DNA from: Myxococcales bacterium
GTDB lineage: Bacteria; Myxococcota_A; UBA796; GCA-2862545
Direction of reading: 5' to 3'
Length of the DNA stretch: 64,000 nucleotides
Assembly: GCA_019634415.1 (NCBI GenBank)
Contig: JAHQVJ010000246.1
Location: forward strand, 18,064-82,063
Shown here: positions 27,248 through 35,991 of the stretch, in pieces
Numbering within the stretch: the first letter of the stretch is position 1
How the letters are laid out: each line of letters opens with the position of its first letter
Program-made: the position numbers and the translations under genes
Notes under the pieces: model-generated
The model's database searches: none
Told to the model about the DNA's origin: nothing
Seen by the model: the letters and a program-made list of their open reading frames with translations, nothing else

Positions 27248-28128
27248 GGTGGTGGCTTCCGTGGACCGTGGTGGCAGGCTCCTGCCTGCCCACCTTCGAT
27301 CAGCAGCCCTACCTGGTGAGCGAGGAGCGGGTGCTCGCCGTGCGGGGGCTGCCGGCCGAGGCGATGCCCAACGACGACGTCGACTACGAAGCGCTCGTGG
27401 TAGGTCCCGACGGTCCCATCGCACAGCCCGTGGAGTGGGCCTACTGCACCGAGCCAAGGCGGGCCGAGGAACGCACCGGTGTGACGGCGAGCTGTGCCTC
27501 GGGGGACGATCTGAGCGTCATCGAGGCCACCACCACCGTGTTGTCGGACGCGTGCGCGCGGTTCGGGCCGAATCCGCCCCCCGTCGCTGCGGGCGAGCCC
27601 GCTCGCCGTCCCGCCGATCCCGACCCCTCCGGGGGCTACTTCCTGCCCGTCCGCGCGCGTGTGGACGAGGCCGTGGCCTTCGGCTTCCAGCGGATCCGAT
27701 GTGATCTACCCGGCGCCACCCGCGAGATCTTCGAGGCCTTCCAGGAGCGCTATGCCGACAACCGACATCCCGAGATCGAGGCCGTGAGGGTGTGGGCGCC
27801 GGATGGCTCGGAGGTGGCGCTGAGCGGGGCGGTGGCCTCCGTGGAGGCCGGGCAGACGCTTCGGCTCGAGGTGGTTCCGGCAGTCGACGCCGTCGAGCCC
27901 TACGTGGTCTACGTGCCCGAGGCGTCGGCGGTGGAGGATCGCACCGAGGAGCTCCTGACTCGCTGGTACGTCACGGACGGGGTGCTGCTAGGCGATCGCT
28001 TGAGCCTCCCCGACACCGCCGGGCCCGTACACGCGTGGATCGTGCTGACCGACAGCCGAGGCGGAAGCGCCTGGGCGGGTGTACGGTTCGACGTTCTGCC
28101 CCGAGCAGGTGGCGCGACACCTCGATAG
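27244..28128 (+). CDS. lipoprotein of unknown function
   Basis: A 294-aa predicted lipoprotein, GTG start overlapping the receptor stop (GTGA). The signal is RWWLPWTVVAGSC with lipid Cys14. The body has several Cys (WAYCTEP, ASCASG, SDACARF, IRCDLPG) and C-terminal beta-rich repeats (VEPYVVYVPE, HAWIVLTDSRGGSAWAGVRF) that look like Ig-like or cell-surface domains. No family is recognised. As last gene of the locus it is likely a partner lipoprotein of the receptor. Confidence 0.7.
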   Translation: MRWWLPWTVVAGSCLPTFDQQPYLVSEERVLAVRGLPAEAMPNDDVDYEALVVGPDGPIAQPVEWAYCTEPRRAEERTGVTASCASGDDLSVIEATTTVLSDACARFGPNPPPVAAGEPARRPADPDPSGGYFLPVRARVDEAVAFGFQRIRCDLPGATREIFEAFQERYADNRHPEIEAVRVWAPDGSEVALSGAVASVEAGQTLRLEVVPAVDAVEPYVVYVPEASAVEDRTEELLTRWYVTDGVLLGDRLSLPDTAGPVHAWIVLTDSRGGSAWAGVRFDVLPRAGGATPR

Positions 28129-28147
28129 GGCGCTATCGGGCCTAGGA

Positions 28148-28163
28148 GGACCCTTTGGGGTCC
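28148..28163 (+). terminator. hairpin after the outer-membrane locus
   Basis: GGACCC and GGGTCC pair perfectly around TTTG, 20 bp after the lipoprotein stop and 30 bp before the next gene. There is no T-run. It is a plausible terminator or attenuator separating the locus from the ygfZ group. Confidence 0.45.
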
Positions 28164-28192
28164 GCACGGGGAAACCGCGGTCTGGGAGTGTC

Positions 28193-28579
28193 GTGAGCGG
28201 AATCGAAGCCATCGTGGCCTTGGCGTGCAGCGGCATGTGTTGCCTGTCCCTGGCGGCAATCCTCTTGGTGGTCGTCTTCCTCGTCTACCGACGCAACAGC
28301 GGCAACGGATCCGAAGCAGACGCCGAGTGGGCCGCCGTGGCCGATGCGGGCGGCGATGGACCCATGCTGGGCGAGCAGCTCGATCCTCAGCCCGCCATGA
28401 TGGGGGAGCTCGAGGCCGAGCCCGTGTTGGTGAGCGCTGCCGATCAACCCACCGACGTCGCCGGCGCGGACTCCGCGCCGCTGCCTCTGGGGAGCGCCGG
28501 TGCGGTGGAGCCTCGGCGCCAGCCCCGCTCCAGCGGACAGACGATCATCGCCTTCGACGACGATGACGACGACTGGTAG
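28193..28579 (+). CDS. small single-pass membrane protein with poly-Asp end
   Basis: A 128-aa protein. A Cys-containing hydrophobic helix (ALACSGMCCLSLAAILLVVVFLVYRR) lies within the first 35 residues, then an acidic low-complexity cytoplasmic region, ending in six Asp and a Trp. The GTG start has GGGAG five bases before it. It overlaps ygfZ by 17 bases. No family is recognised. Confidence 0.6.
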   Translation: MSGIEAIVALACSGMCCLSLAAILLVVVFLVYRRNSGNGSEADAEWAAVADAGGDGPMLGEQLDPQPAMMGELEAEPVLVSAADQPTDVAGADSAPLPLGSAGAVEPRRQPRSSGQTIIAFDDDDDDW

Positions 28580-29531
28580 CTCCATCCCTTCGCCGCTGGT
28601 TGCCGAGAGCCCGCAGGCGCTGATCCGGATCACCGGTCCGGACGCTCGACGGTTCTGCAACGGCATGTTCACGAACACCGTGCGCGACCTGCCGGTGGGC
28701 GGTGTGAATCGCCACGCCTTCACCGATGATCGCGGCCGGGTACTCGGGTTCCTGGATCTGCTGTGTCAGGGAGACGAGCAGTTCCTGGCCGTGGTGGACG
28801 CTGGGGTTCGGGCGGCTGACTTCATGGAGCGCTACGAGCGCTTCGTGGTGTTCGACGACGTGGAGCTAGACGACGTCGGCGAGGAACTCGTGCTCCGGGC
28901 CGTGATCGGCGAGTCCCCTGTGGACGTGCTGCACGCTGCGGAGGCGCCTGTGCCCTCCGAGGGGCGTTGGGCATCCGCCGAGGGGGTGGTCGCCGCCTGG
29001 TGGTCGTGGGGCTGGCCTGGGGCCGGTGCTCGCCTGCTGCTTCCTCGTCAGGAGGCTCGGCAGTGGGACGTCCGCCTGGGCACGCAGGATGCGCCGGGCG
29101 AGCTGGAGCGGCTACGGGTGCTCGCAGGCGTCGCCCGCTACCCCGACGACACCTTCGACAAGACCCTGCCCCACGAGCTCGGTGTGCGCGACGTGATGCT
29201 GCACTTCGACAAGGGCTGCTACCTCGGCCAGGAGACCATCAACCGAGTGGACGTGATGGGGCAGGTGCGGCGGCGGCTGGTGGGGGTTCACGTGGCGGCT
29301 GCTGCGGCGGAGCTCGCGGGTGCCGAGGTGCACGCGGACAAACGGATGGGGCCGCTGACGAGCCTCGTGGCGCTGCCCGATGGCTCCACCCTGGGTCTCG
29401 CCCTCGTGCGCGAGGCGGCCTGGACGGGCGGTACGGCTGTGCAGCTCGTGCGGGAGGATCGGCGCTGGGAGGCCACCGTGATCGCACTGCCCGTGGAGCC
29501 GGGCTCGCCCGTGCTGACACCGGGCGCGTGA
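28563..29531 (+). CDS. ygfZ: YgfZ/GcvT-like folate-binding protein
   Basis: A 322-aa protein of the COG0354 family, which supports maturation or repair of certain Fe-S enzymes in a folate-dependent way. The diagnostic KGCYLGQE motif is present near residues 217-224, and the GcvT-like fold is suggested by FCNGMFTNTVRDL and the DRGRVLG strand. The ATG lies inside the end of the preceding gene without a good ribosome site, so translation is likely coupled. The stop overlaps the methyltransferase gene (GTGA). Confidence 0.88.
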   Translation: MTTTGSSIPSPLVAESPQALIRITGPDARRFCNGMFTNTVRDLPVGGVNRHAFTDDRGRVLGFLDLLCQGDEQFLAVVDAGVRAADFMERYERFVVFDDVELDDVGEELVLRAVIGESPVDVLHAAEAPVPSEGRWASAEGVVAAWWSWGWPGAGARLLLPRQEARQWDVRLGTQDAPGELERLRVLAGVARYPDDTFDKTLPHELGVRDVMLHFDKGCYLGQETINRVDVMGQVRRRLVGVHVAAAAAELAGAEVHADKRMGPLTSLVALPDGSTLGLALVREAAWTGGTAVQLVREDRRWEATVIALPVEPGSPVLTPGA

Positions 29532-31096
29532 CGCGCGACGCGCTGGCGACAGCGCTGGTCCGGGCGGAGGAGCGGCTGAGGGCCGAGGGACGCACGGGGG
29601 GGCAGGCCTTCGACGTGTTGGTGGACGGGATCGCGGCTCGGCTGGGTCTCGGCACCGCGAGCGAGCAGGCCGCTCGCGCTGCGGCGGATCTGCCGCTCGA
29701 CACCGATGCAGATCTGCTCGGTCTGGCCTACGAGCGCTTCTTCGCCGACCTGTTCAAGGGCAAGCGCGGGCAGTTCTTCACACCTGGGCCGCTGGTTCGG
29801 CTGCTGGTGGCGCGACTGCGGATCCAGCAGGGAGAGACGGTGCTCGATCCCACCTGCGGCAGCGGTGGGCTGCTGGTGGAGGCCGCTCGTGCAGGAGGAG
29901 CGGTTCGCGGGCTCGAGCTCGATCCTCGCTTGGCACGCCTGGCGCGCACGGGGCTCGCCGTGGCCCGCGTGCGGGGCAGCGTCGGGCAGGCCGACTTCTT
30001 CGCGGCCGAGCCCGAGCCCGTGGACGTGGTGGTGGCGAACCCTCCGTTCTCGGTGCCGATCTCGGATCCGGAGGTGCTGTCTCGCTATGCGCTCGGGGCA
30101 GGCAAGGCGTCGGTGTCGAGCGACCGCTTGTTCGTGGAGGCCATCGAGGGCTGGGTTCGACCGGGGGGGCGAGCCGGCCTGGTGCTGCCGTGGTCGGTGG
30201 TGGTCAACGAGCGCTACGCCGACGTGCGGGAGCGCCTGGAGGCGGGCTGGCATCGGCTGGCGATCTGTCAGCTGCCCGAGGGTGTGTTCCGGCCCTTCGG
30301 TGGCGCCGCAGGGCGGGCCTGCATGCTCTGGCTGCAGCGCCGCGGTGCCTCCGATCCCGAAGGCGCCACCTACTTCGCCCGACTGGAGGACCCGGGCTAC
30401 GACGTGCGCTCGCAGCGGCTGAAGGCCACCTCCGCAGACGAGCTGAGCGCCCTGATCGTGGGACAGGGGTGGCAGCCGCTTCCCGATGGCGCCTGGGTGC
30501 CCGAGCCCCGTCGAGTCCGCGGCAAGCGGGTGGGGGAGCTGGCCTCGCTCCGGCCTCGCTCCGCGCCTACCGCTGGGAGCGCGGTGTGGGTGGCCGATCT
30601 GGCGGATGCCGATCGCTCCACCGGAGAGGTCGCCGCACGCCCCGCGGCGGGCTCCGAGGTGACCTCGCGGGTGCCGCTCACCCCCGGAGACGTGCTGGTG
30701 GCGCGCCTGCGGCCCAACCTGGGGAATGTGGCGCGGGCGCCCGAGGTCGAGGGCGCGCTGGTGGGCAGCCCCGAGTGGGTGGTGCTCGAGCCCGCCGAGC
30801 ACCCGGGGTGGCTGCTCCACGCGCTGCGATCGCCCACGTTTCGGGCGTCGCTGCCGGTGACCGGGGGGCAGACGCGGCCGCGCACCTCGCCTGGGGCGGT
30901 GCTCGACAGCCAGCTTCCCTGGCCCGGCGATCGCACGGCGGCAGCCGTGGACGCGCTGTCGGCGGAGCTGTTCGCCGAGCGCGCAGCGCTGCGGAGGCGG
31001 CTGCTGGGGCTGCAGGAGGCCGTGGATGCCTTCCTCGACGGCCGCATCGACGCGGAACAGCTCGCGGTCCAGGTGGCTGCGCTGTCCCGTGGTTAG
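29528..31096 (+). CDS. type I-like N6-adenine DNA methyltransferase fused to a half specificity domain
   Basis: A 522-aa protein. Residues 60-330 are an HsdM-type methylase: QFFTPGPLVRLLV, AdoMet motif I DPTCGSGG from Asp107, and motif IV NPPF at Asn171. Residues 345-500 look like one HsdS target-recognition half (GDVLVARLRPNLGN, TGGQTRPRTS) followed by a helical end. No hsdR or nuclease domain is visible here or nearby, so it appears to be an orphan methyltransferase. The GTG start overlaps ygfZ, an odd place for an R-M gene, which suggests it is settled in the chromosome. Confidence 0.82.
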   Translation: MTRDALATALVRAEERLRAEGRTGGQAFDVLVDGIAARLGLGTASEQAARAAADLPLDTDADLLGLAYERFFADLFKGKRGQFFTPGPLVRLLVARLRIQQGETVLDPTCGSGGLLVEAARAGGAVRGLELDPRLARLARTGLAVARVRGSVGQADFFAAEPEPVDVVVANPPFSVPISDPEVLSRYALGAGKASVSSDRLFVEAIEGWVRPGGRAGLVLPWSVVVNERYADVRERLEAGWHRLAICQLPEGVFRPFGGAAGRACMLWLQRRGASDPEGATYFARLEDPGYDVRSQRLKATSADELSALIVGQGWQPLPDGAWVPEPRRVRGKRVGELASLRPRSAPTAGSAVWVADLADADRSTGEVAARPAAGSEVTSRVPLTPGDVLVARLRPNLGNVARAPEVEGALVGSPEWVVLEPAEHPGWLLHALRSPTFRASLPVTGGQTRPRTSPGAVLDSQLPWPGDRTAAAVDALSAELFAERAALRRRLLGLQEAVDAFLDGRIDAEQLAVQVAALSRG

Positions 31097-31124
31097 GTAG
31101 CCGGGACGCGTCGCTGGAGGCGGA

Positions 31125-32948
31125 ATGCACAGCTGGATCGGGGTGTGGTCGCTTCTCGCCTGCTCGGGCGAGACCACCACGGACACCACCACCACGACCG
31201 TCACGGACGACCGCACCTGGGGGGAGGACGGGCCGCTGGGACTGGGCGTCGCCAACCCCTTCCCGAGCATGGACAACGTGGGCGATGACGGGCACCTGGT
31301 GTTCGAGGGCATGCCCGAGGCCCCCACGACTCCGGTCCCCGTGGACACGCTGGCGTGGCGCACGGGCTTCTCTGCTGCGCAGACGGCGGTGGTGCAGCTC
31401 GACGGGGTGGATCCCGCTGCGCTGCCCGGCTTCGACGAGCCCGACCTCACCGACGGTGCCGTGCGCCTGTTCGATCGCACCGATGCCACCTTCCTGCCGT
31501 GCTTCGCCGAGCTCGACGCCGCCGACGACGGGCCCGTGCCGTCGCTGCTGGTGCGACCGCTGGTGGCGCTGCCCTACGGGCACCGGATCGCCGTGGTCGT
31601 CACGTCGGAGGTGGTGGCGCGCCCGGACAGCTTCGACGCCACCGTGCCCGCCACGGCCGCCCTGCTGGAGGAGCTCGCGGGCGCGGGCGTGGCAGCCGAC
31701 GACGTCGCCGTCACCTGGGACTTCCCGGTCGACGACGGCACGCGTCCACTGCGCTCGGCGCTGGAGCAGATCGCGTCCACCGGCGGGCCCAGCATCGACG
31801 TGGTGCGGCAGCTCGGCACCGACGACGTGCCGCCCCTGACCTGGCGCGCTGCCGAGGGCTCCTACGAGGTGGTGGACTTCATCGGCGCCGATGGCCAGCT
31901 CGATCTGCAGCCGGACGGATCGGTGCTGGCCACGGGCACCGACACCGCAGATCTGTACGTGCACATCCCCACCTCCGTCGCCGACGCTCCAGCCGGTAGC
32001 GTGCCGGTGATGGTGTTCGGTCACGGAATCTTCAGCAACCCCGGGGACTACCTGGCCACCGAGCTCGACGACAACGGGGTGCTGACCATCGCCGAGGAGG
32101 GGGGCTACATCGTGGTGGCCACCACCTGGCGCGGGCTGACCACCAACGATCTCACGGTGGCCGTGGGTGTGGCTTCGGACTTCGGCAAGTTCCCAGAGCT
32201 GTCGAGCCTGCTGTTGCAGGGGCAGATCAACGTGCGCACCTTGGTCGATGGCGTGGTGGCAGGCAACCTGCTCGACCACGACGTGTTCGAGGGGAGCAAG
32301 GGCCAGCGACTGCCAGATCCCGACAACGTGGTGTACTACGGCATCTCCCTGGGGGGAATCGGGGGAGCCGTGTTCAGCGCTCACGAGCCTCCGGTGGAGG
32401 CGGTGGCGCTCCATGTCGGGGGCTCCATGTGGTCCACCATGCTCGAGCGCTCGAGCAACTGGTCGCTGTTCGAGACGATCATGGTGCCGCGTGTGCCCGT
32501 GCCGCGGGATCGCCAGATCCTGTACTCGCTGTCGCAGCTGTGGTGGGATCCGGCGGATCCCATCAGCTACACCGCCGACATCGGGCAGATCCCCACCCTC
32601 ATGCAGGAGGCCATCGGCGACGAGCAGGTGCCAAACCTGACCACCGAGGCGCTGGTGCGCTCCGTGGGGATGGCGCGGATGGCTCCCAGCGTGACGTCGC
32701 CCTGGGGGATCGACGAGGTGGCGGGACCGCTGCCCGCTGGCTCGTCGGCGCTGACTCAGTTCGATCCCGAGACGGCCCTGCCTCCGGCTGCCAACCGGCC
32801 CGCTCCCACCAGCGGTGCCCACAGCAACCCGCGGCAGTGGACGGGCGCCCAGCAGCAGGTCATCGAGTTCTTGGCGGGGCCCGACCGGGGTCGTGTGGTG
32901 CACCCGTGCGGGGCCGCCCCCTGCAGTGAATCGAACCAAGGAAGCTGA
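31125..32948 (+). CDS. secreted lipoprotein with alpha/beta-hydrolase domain
   Basis: A 607-aa predicted lipoprotein: short signal MHSWIGVWSLLAC (Cys13), a Thr/Asp linker, a beta-rich region, then an alpha/beta-hydrolase domain from about residue 290 (VMVFGHGIFSNPGDY) with nucleophile Ser408 in YGISLGG. The C-terminus contains a late His-rich segment. GGAGGCGG precedes the ATG. It is probably a surface esterase or lipase; the substrate is unknown. Length is similar to lipoprotein lipases of predatory delta-proteobacteria, an inference from general pattern only. Confidence 0.75.
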   Translation: MHSWIGVWSLLACSGETTTDTTTTTVTDDRTWGEDGPLGLGVANPFPSMDNVGDDGHLVFEGMPEAPTTPVPVDTLAWRTGFSAAQTAVVQLDGVDPAALPGFDEPDLTDGAVRLFDRTDATFLPCFAELDAADDGPVPSLLVRPLVALPYGHRIAVVVTSEVVARPDSFDATVPATAALLEELAGAGVAADDVAVTWDFPVDDGTRPLRSALEQIASTGGPSIDVVRQLGTDDVPPLTWRAAEGSYEVVDFIGADGQLDLQPDGSVLATGTDTADLYVHIPTSVADAPAGSVPVMVFGHGIFSNPGDYLATELDDNGVLTIAEEGGYIVVATTWRGLTTNDLTVAVGVASDFGKFPELSSLLLQGQINVRTLVDGVVAGNLLDHDVFEGSKGQRLPDPDNVVYYGISLGGIGGAVFSAHEPPVEAVALHVGGSMWSTMLERSSNWSLFETIMVPRVPVPRDRQILYSLSQLWWDPADPISYTADIGQIPTLMQEAIGDEQVPNLTTEALVRSVGMARMAPSVTSPWGIDEVAGPLPAGSSALTQFDPETALPPAANRPAPTSGAHSNPRQWTGAQQQVIEFLAGPDRGRVVHPCGAAPCSESNQGS

Positions 32949-32949
32949 C

Positions 32950-33663
32950 GTGGCGGTGGAGCGCATCGGGGGGCAGGTCGATGCCCCGGTGGTCCTGACG
33001 TGCGAGCATGCCAGCAACGTGCTGCCCGATCCGTGGCGCTGGCCCGAGGCTGATCGATGGATCGTGGAGACGCACTGGGCCTTCGATCTGGGTGCGGCCG
33101 AGATCGTCCGGGCTCTGGCCGAGCAAGCGCACCTACCCAGCGTGCTCGCCGGTTTCTCGCGCCTGTTGGTGGATCCGAACCGTCCGGTGGGGCACGCGGA
33201 GCTGTTCCGCGGCCGCGCCGATGGCCGCGAGATCCACCTCAACAAGGCGCTGCATCCCGACGAGCAGCGCAGGCGCATCGAGGTGTTCCACCGGCGCTAC
33301 CACGACGCTGTGGACGCGATGCTCCAGCAGCATCACCGGGCGCGGGTGCTGTCGGTGCATTCCTTCACACCGGTGTACCAGGGAGGCCCCCCCAGGCCCA
33401 TGGAGATCGGCGTGCTGTTCGATCTCGACGACGCGCTGGCTCGCGCAGCCGCCGAGATCCTGGATGCGGACGGGTGGGTGGTGGCCCTCAACGAGCCCTA
33501 CTCGGGGCGGGACGGGCTCATCTACTCCGCGCACCGCCATGCCACGCGACACCGACGCCAGGCACTAGAGCTCGAGATCCGTCAGGACGTGGCGGTGGAT
33601 CCGGAGCGCCGGGAGCGCGTGGTCGCCTCCTTGCGGAAGCTGATCCCGCTCATGAGTCGGTGA
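32950..33663 (+). CDS. N-formylglutamate amidohydrolase family protein
   Basis: A 237-aa zinc hydrolase of the FGase (HutG) family, which releases glutamate from N-formylglutamate in histidine breakdown. The motif VVLTCEHASNVLP, then HxAFDLG-like HWAFDLGA and SVHSFTPVYQG, are characteristic. No hut genes are nearby, so the natural substrate is open. GTG start with AAGGAAG before it. Its 3' end overlaps the convergent pyruvate kinase gene by 14 bases. Confidence 0.85.
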   Translation: MAVERIGGQVDAPVVLTCEHASNVLPDPWRWPEADRWIVETHWAFDLGAAEIVRALAEQAHLPSVLAGFSRLLVDPNRPVGHAELFRGRADGREIHLNKALHPDEQRRRIEVFHRRYHDAVDAMLQQHHRARVLSVHSFTPVYQGGPPRPMEIGVLFDLDDALARAAAEILDADGWVVALNEPYSGRDGLIYSAHRHATRHRRQALELEIRQDVAVDPERRERVVASLRKLIPLMSR

Positions 33664-35104
33664 TGCCTGCCTGGTGGATCTTCATCAGGTTGGCCGTCTC
33701 CCGCCGGGGCGTGTTGCCCGCGAGGATCACGATCTCCTCGCCCTGACGGACCCGACCCGAGGCCACCAGCGCCCACTCCCCCATGCGGATCAGCTCGTCG
33801 GTGCTGTCCACCGGGGGCACCACGATGGGCGTGACTCCCCAGGCCAGCGACAGTCGATCGGCGGTGCGTGGGTTGCTGGTCAGCGCGAACAAGGGGCCGC
33901 GGGGACGCGCCTTCGACGCCTGACGGGCTGTCGACCCCGTCCAGCTGAACACCACCAGGGGTCGCGCCTTCTCCGACGCGGCGAAGCAGGCGCTCTGCAC
34001 CACCAGCCCCGAGGTCCCGGTGAACGCCGGCATGCCGTCCGTGGACAGCGGCACGAAGAAGCGGGAGCCCTCCACCTCGCGGCTGATCCGATCCATCATC
34101 TGCACCGCGCGCACTGGGTAGCGGCCGATGGAGGTCTCGCCCGACAGCATCACCGCGTCCGTGCCGTCCAGGATGGCGTTGGCGACGTCGGTGGTCTCGG
34201 CGCGGGTGGGCCGCGGGTTGCGCTCCATGCTGTCGAGCATCTGGGTGGCGGTGATCGACAGCTTCCCCGCCCGGTGGGCCGCGGCCAGGATGCGCTTCTG
34301 GTAGACGGGCACCTTCTCGATGCTCACCTCCACCCCCAGATCGCCTCGCGCCACCATCACGCCCTCGGCGACCTCGAGGATGGCGTCGATCCGCTCCACC
34401 GCGCCCGGCTTCTCGATCTTGGCGATGATGGGCAGGTCGGGCTCGGACAGCTCGGCGAGCTTGTTCCGCAGGGCCACCACGTCTTCGGGGCGCTGCACGA
34501 ACGACAGCGCCACGTAGTCGACCCCCACGTCGACCCCCACCGCGAGATCCGCCAGGTCCTTGTCGGTCAGGCAGGGGATGGACAGGTCCACCGTGGGCAG
34601 GTTGATGCCCTTGTGGCTCCCCAGGGCGCCGCCCACGTCCATGGTGATGTCCACCTCGCCCACGCCCTCGGTCCGCACCGCCGTGACCTGCCCCGACAGG
34701 GCACCGTCGGCGAACAGCACCGGGTCTCCGACGGAGACGTCCTGCGCCATCTGGGGGTAGGTGGTGCCGATCCGGTGCCCGGATGCGGGGTAGTCCGGAT
34801 CCATCACCACCGTGAGCACGTCGCCCTCGGCCAGCTGCAGTGGCGTCTCCACCGAGCCCGTGCGCACCTTGGGCCCCTGCAGATCGAGCAGGATGGCCGT
34901 GGGCTTCTGCAGCTGCATCGCGGCACGGCGCACACGCGCCACCTGGCGGCGAATGCTCGCGTGATCGGCATGGGAGCAGTTGATCCGGCACACATCCGCG
35001 CCGGACTCCAGGATCTGCGTGAGCACGGGGGCGTCCCAGCTCGCGGGACCGAGGGTGGCGACGATCTTCGTGCGTGTCTCGAGCTCTGGGCGGTCTTCGT
35101 ACAT
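33650..35104 (-). CDS. pyk: pyruvate kinase
   Basis: Last step of glycolysis, phosphoenolpyruvate plus ADP to pyruvate plus ATP. A 484-aa protein with TKIVATLGPAS at the N-terminus, CRINCSH, the active-site stretch IIAKIEKPGA, VMVARGDLGVE and ATQMLDSM. The C-terminal allosteric domain is present. The ATG at 35104 overlaps the stop of the upstream peptidase by one base (TGATG). It is the last gene of a leftward run with S66 peptidase, MBL hydrolase and possibly lysR. Confidence 0.95.
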   Translation of the reverse strand: MYEDRPELETRTKIVATLGPASWDAPVLTQILESGADVCRINCSHADHASIRRQVARVRRAAMQLQKPTAILLDLQGPKVRTGSVETPLQLAEGDVLTVVMDPDYPASGHRIGTTYPQMAQDVSVGDPVLFADGALSGQVTAVRTEGVGEVDITMDVGGALGSHKGINLPTVDLSIPCLTDKDLADLAVGVDVGVDYVALSFVQRPEDVVALRNKLAELSEPDLPIIAKIEKPGAVERIDAILEVAEGVMVARGDLGVEVSIEKVPVYQKRILAAAHRAGKLSITATQMLDSMERNPRPTRAETTDVANAILDGTDAVMLSGETSIGRYPVRAVQMMDRISREVEGSRFFVPLSTDGMPAFTGTSGLVVQSACFAASEKARPLVVFSWTGSTARQASKARPRGPLFALTSNPRTADRLSLAWGVTPIVVPPVDSTDELIRMGEWALVASGRVRQGEEIVILAGNTPRRETANLMKIHQAGITDS

Positions 35105-35991
35105 CAGACCATTCCTTTGATGGGGCCTGCGGCTTCCCAGGTGAGCTGGCCGTCGCCGAGTCGGGCGGTGGCGCCCCAGACGAAGGCGCTGTTGCGCGAG
35201 CCGTGGCCGATGGGCAGCTGGCCCACCACGGGGATCCCCAGCGGAGCCAGCCGCTCCGCGAACACGTCTCGCAGCGTGTAGTCGGCCGACGAGGGCGGAT
35301 CGCAGTCGATCAGCTCCCCCACGGCCACGCCCGCCACTCCGTCGAGCACGCCCGAGTAGGCCAGCTGCTGCAGCATCCGGTCGATGCGGTAGGGGTGCTC
35401 CCCGATCTCCTCCAGCACGAGGATGGCGCCTCGAGCCTTCAGCTGCCACGGGGTGCCGCACAGTGCGGCCAGCACGCACAGGTTGCCCCCGCACAGCCAC
35501 CCCTCGGCAGAGCCAGGCCGCCAGGTGGCGCCCTGCAGTGTGGCGCCAGGCTTGCCCACCAGCAGATCCAGGAGGTGCTGGCGATCCGTGGGGTCGGTGC
35601 CCTCCAGGCTGTGGAGCACGGGCCCGTGTACCAGCGGTCCTGCGCCGCGCGCATGCAGTGCGGAGAACAGCGCCGTGACGTCCGAGAACCCGATCACGGG
35701 CCGGTCTGCCCGCAGGCGCTTGCCCTGCAGCTGCTCCAGCAGCCGCATGGCCCCCGAGCCGCCGCGCGCCATCCAGACGGCGCTGTAGCCGTCGTCGGTC
35801 AGCGCCGAGACGAGCTGCGCGCCACGGTGGGCGTCGGTGCCAGCGAAGTAGCGGTGCCGTTGCTCCAGATCGGGGAAGGGAAGCAGCGACAGGCCGGCCT
35901 GCGTGGCCAGCGCCATGCCGCGACGGAGACGCTCGGGATCGAAGGCGTGGCTCGGGGCCACCACCGCGATGGGGCCAGGCTGCGTGAGCAT
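35104..35991 (-). CDS. S66 family LD-carboxypeptidase (MccF/LdcA-like)
   Basis: A 295-aa serine peptidase. Family members remove the terminal D-Ala from tetrapeptide muropeptides or inactivate microcin C. Seen: IAVVAPSHAF at the N-terminus, the nucleophile in MARGGSGAMRLL, GFSDVT, and the C-terminal LEEIGEHPYRIDRML and PIGHG segments with the Glu and His of the triad. It overlaps both neighbours by one base. A peptidoglycan-recycling role is most likely. Confidence 0.88.
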   Translation of the reverse strand: MLTQPGPIAVVAPSHAFDPERLRRGMALATQAGLSLLPFPDLEQRHRYFAGTDAHRGAQLVSALTDDGYSAVWMARGGSGAMRLLEQLQGKRLRADRPVIGFSDVTALFSALHARGAGPLVHGPVLHSLEGTDPTDRQHLLDLLVGKPGATLQGATWRPGSAEGWLCGGNLCVLAALCGTPWQLKARGAILVLEEIGEHPYRIDRMLQQLAYSGVLDGVAGVAVGELIDCDPPSSADYTLRDVFAERLAPLGIPVVGQLPIGHGSRNSAFVWGATARLGDGQLTWEAAGPIKGMV

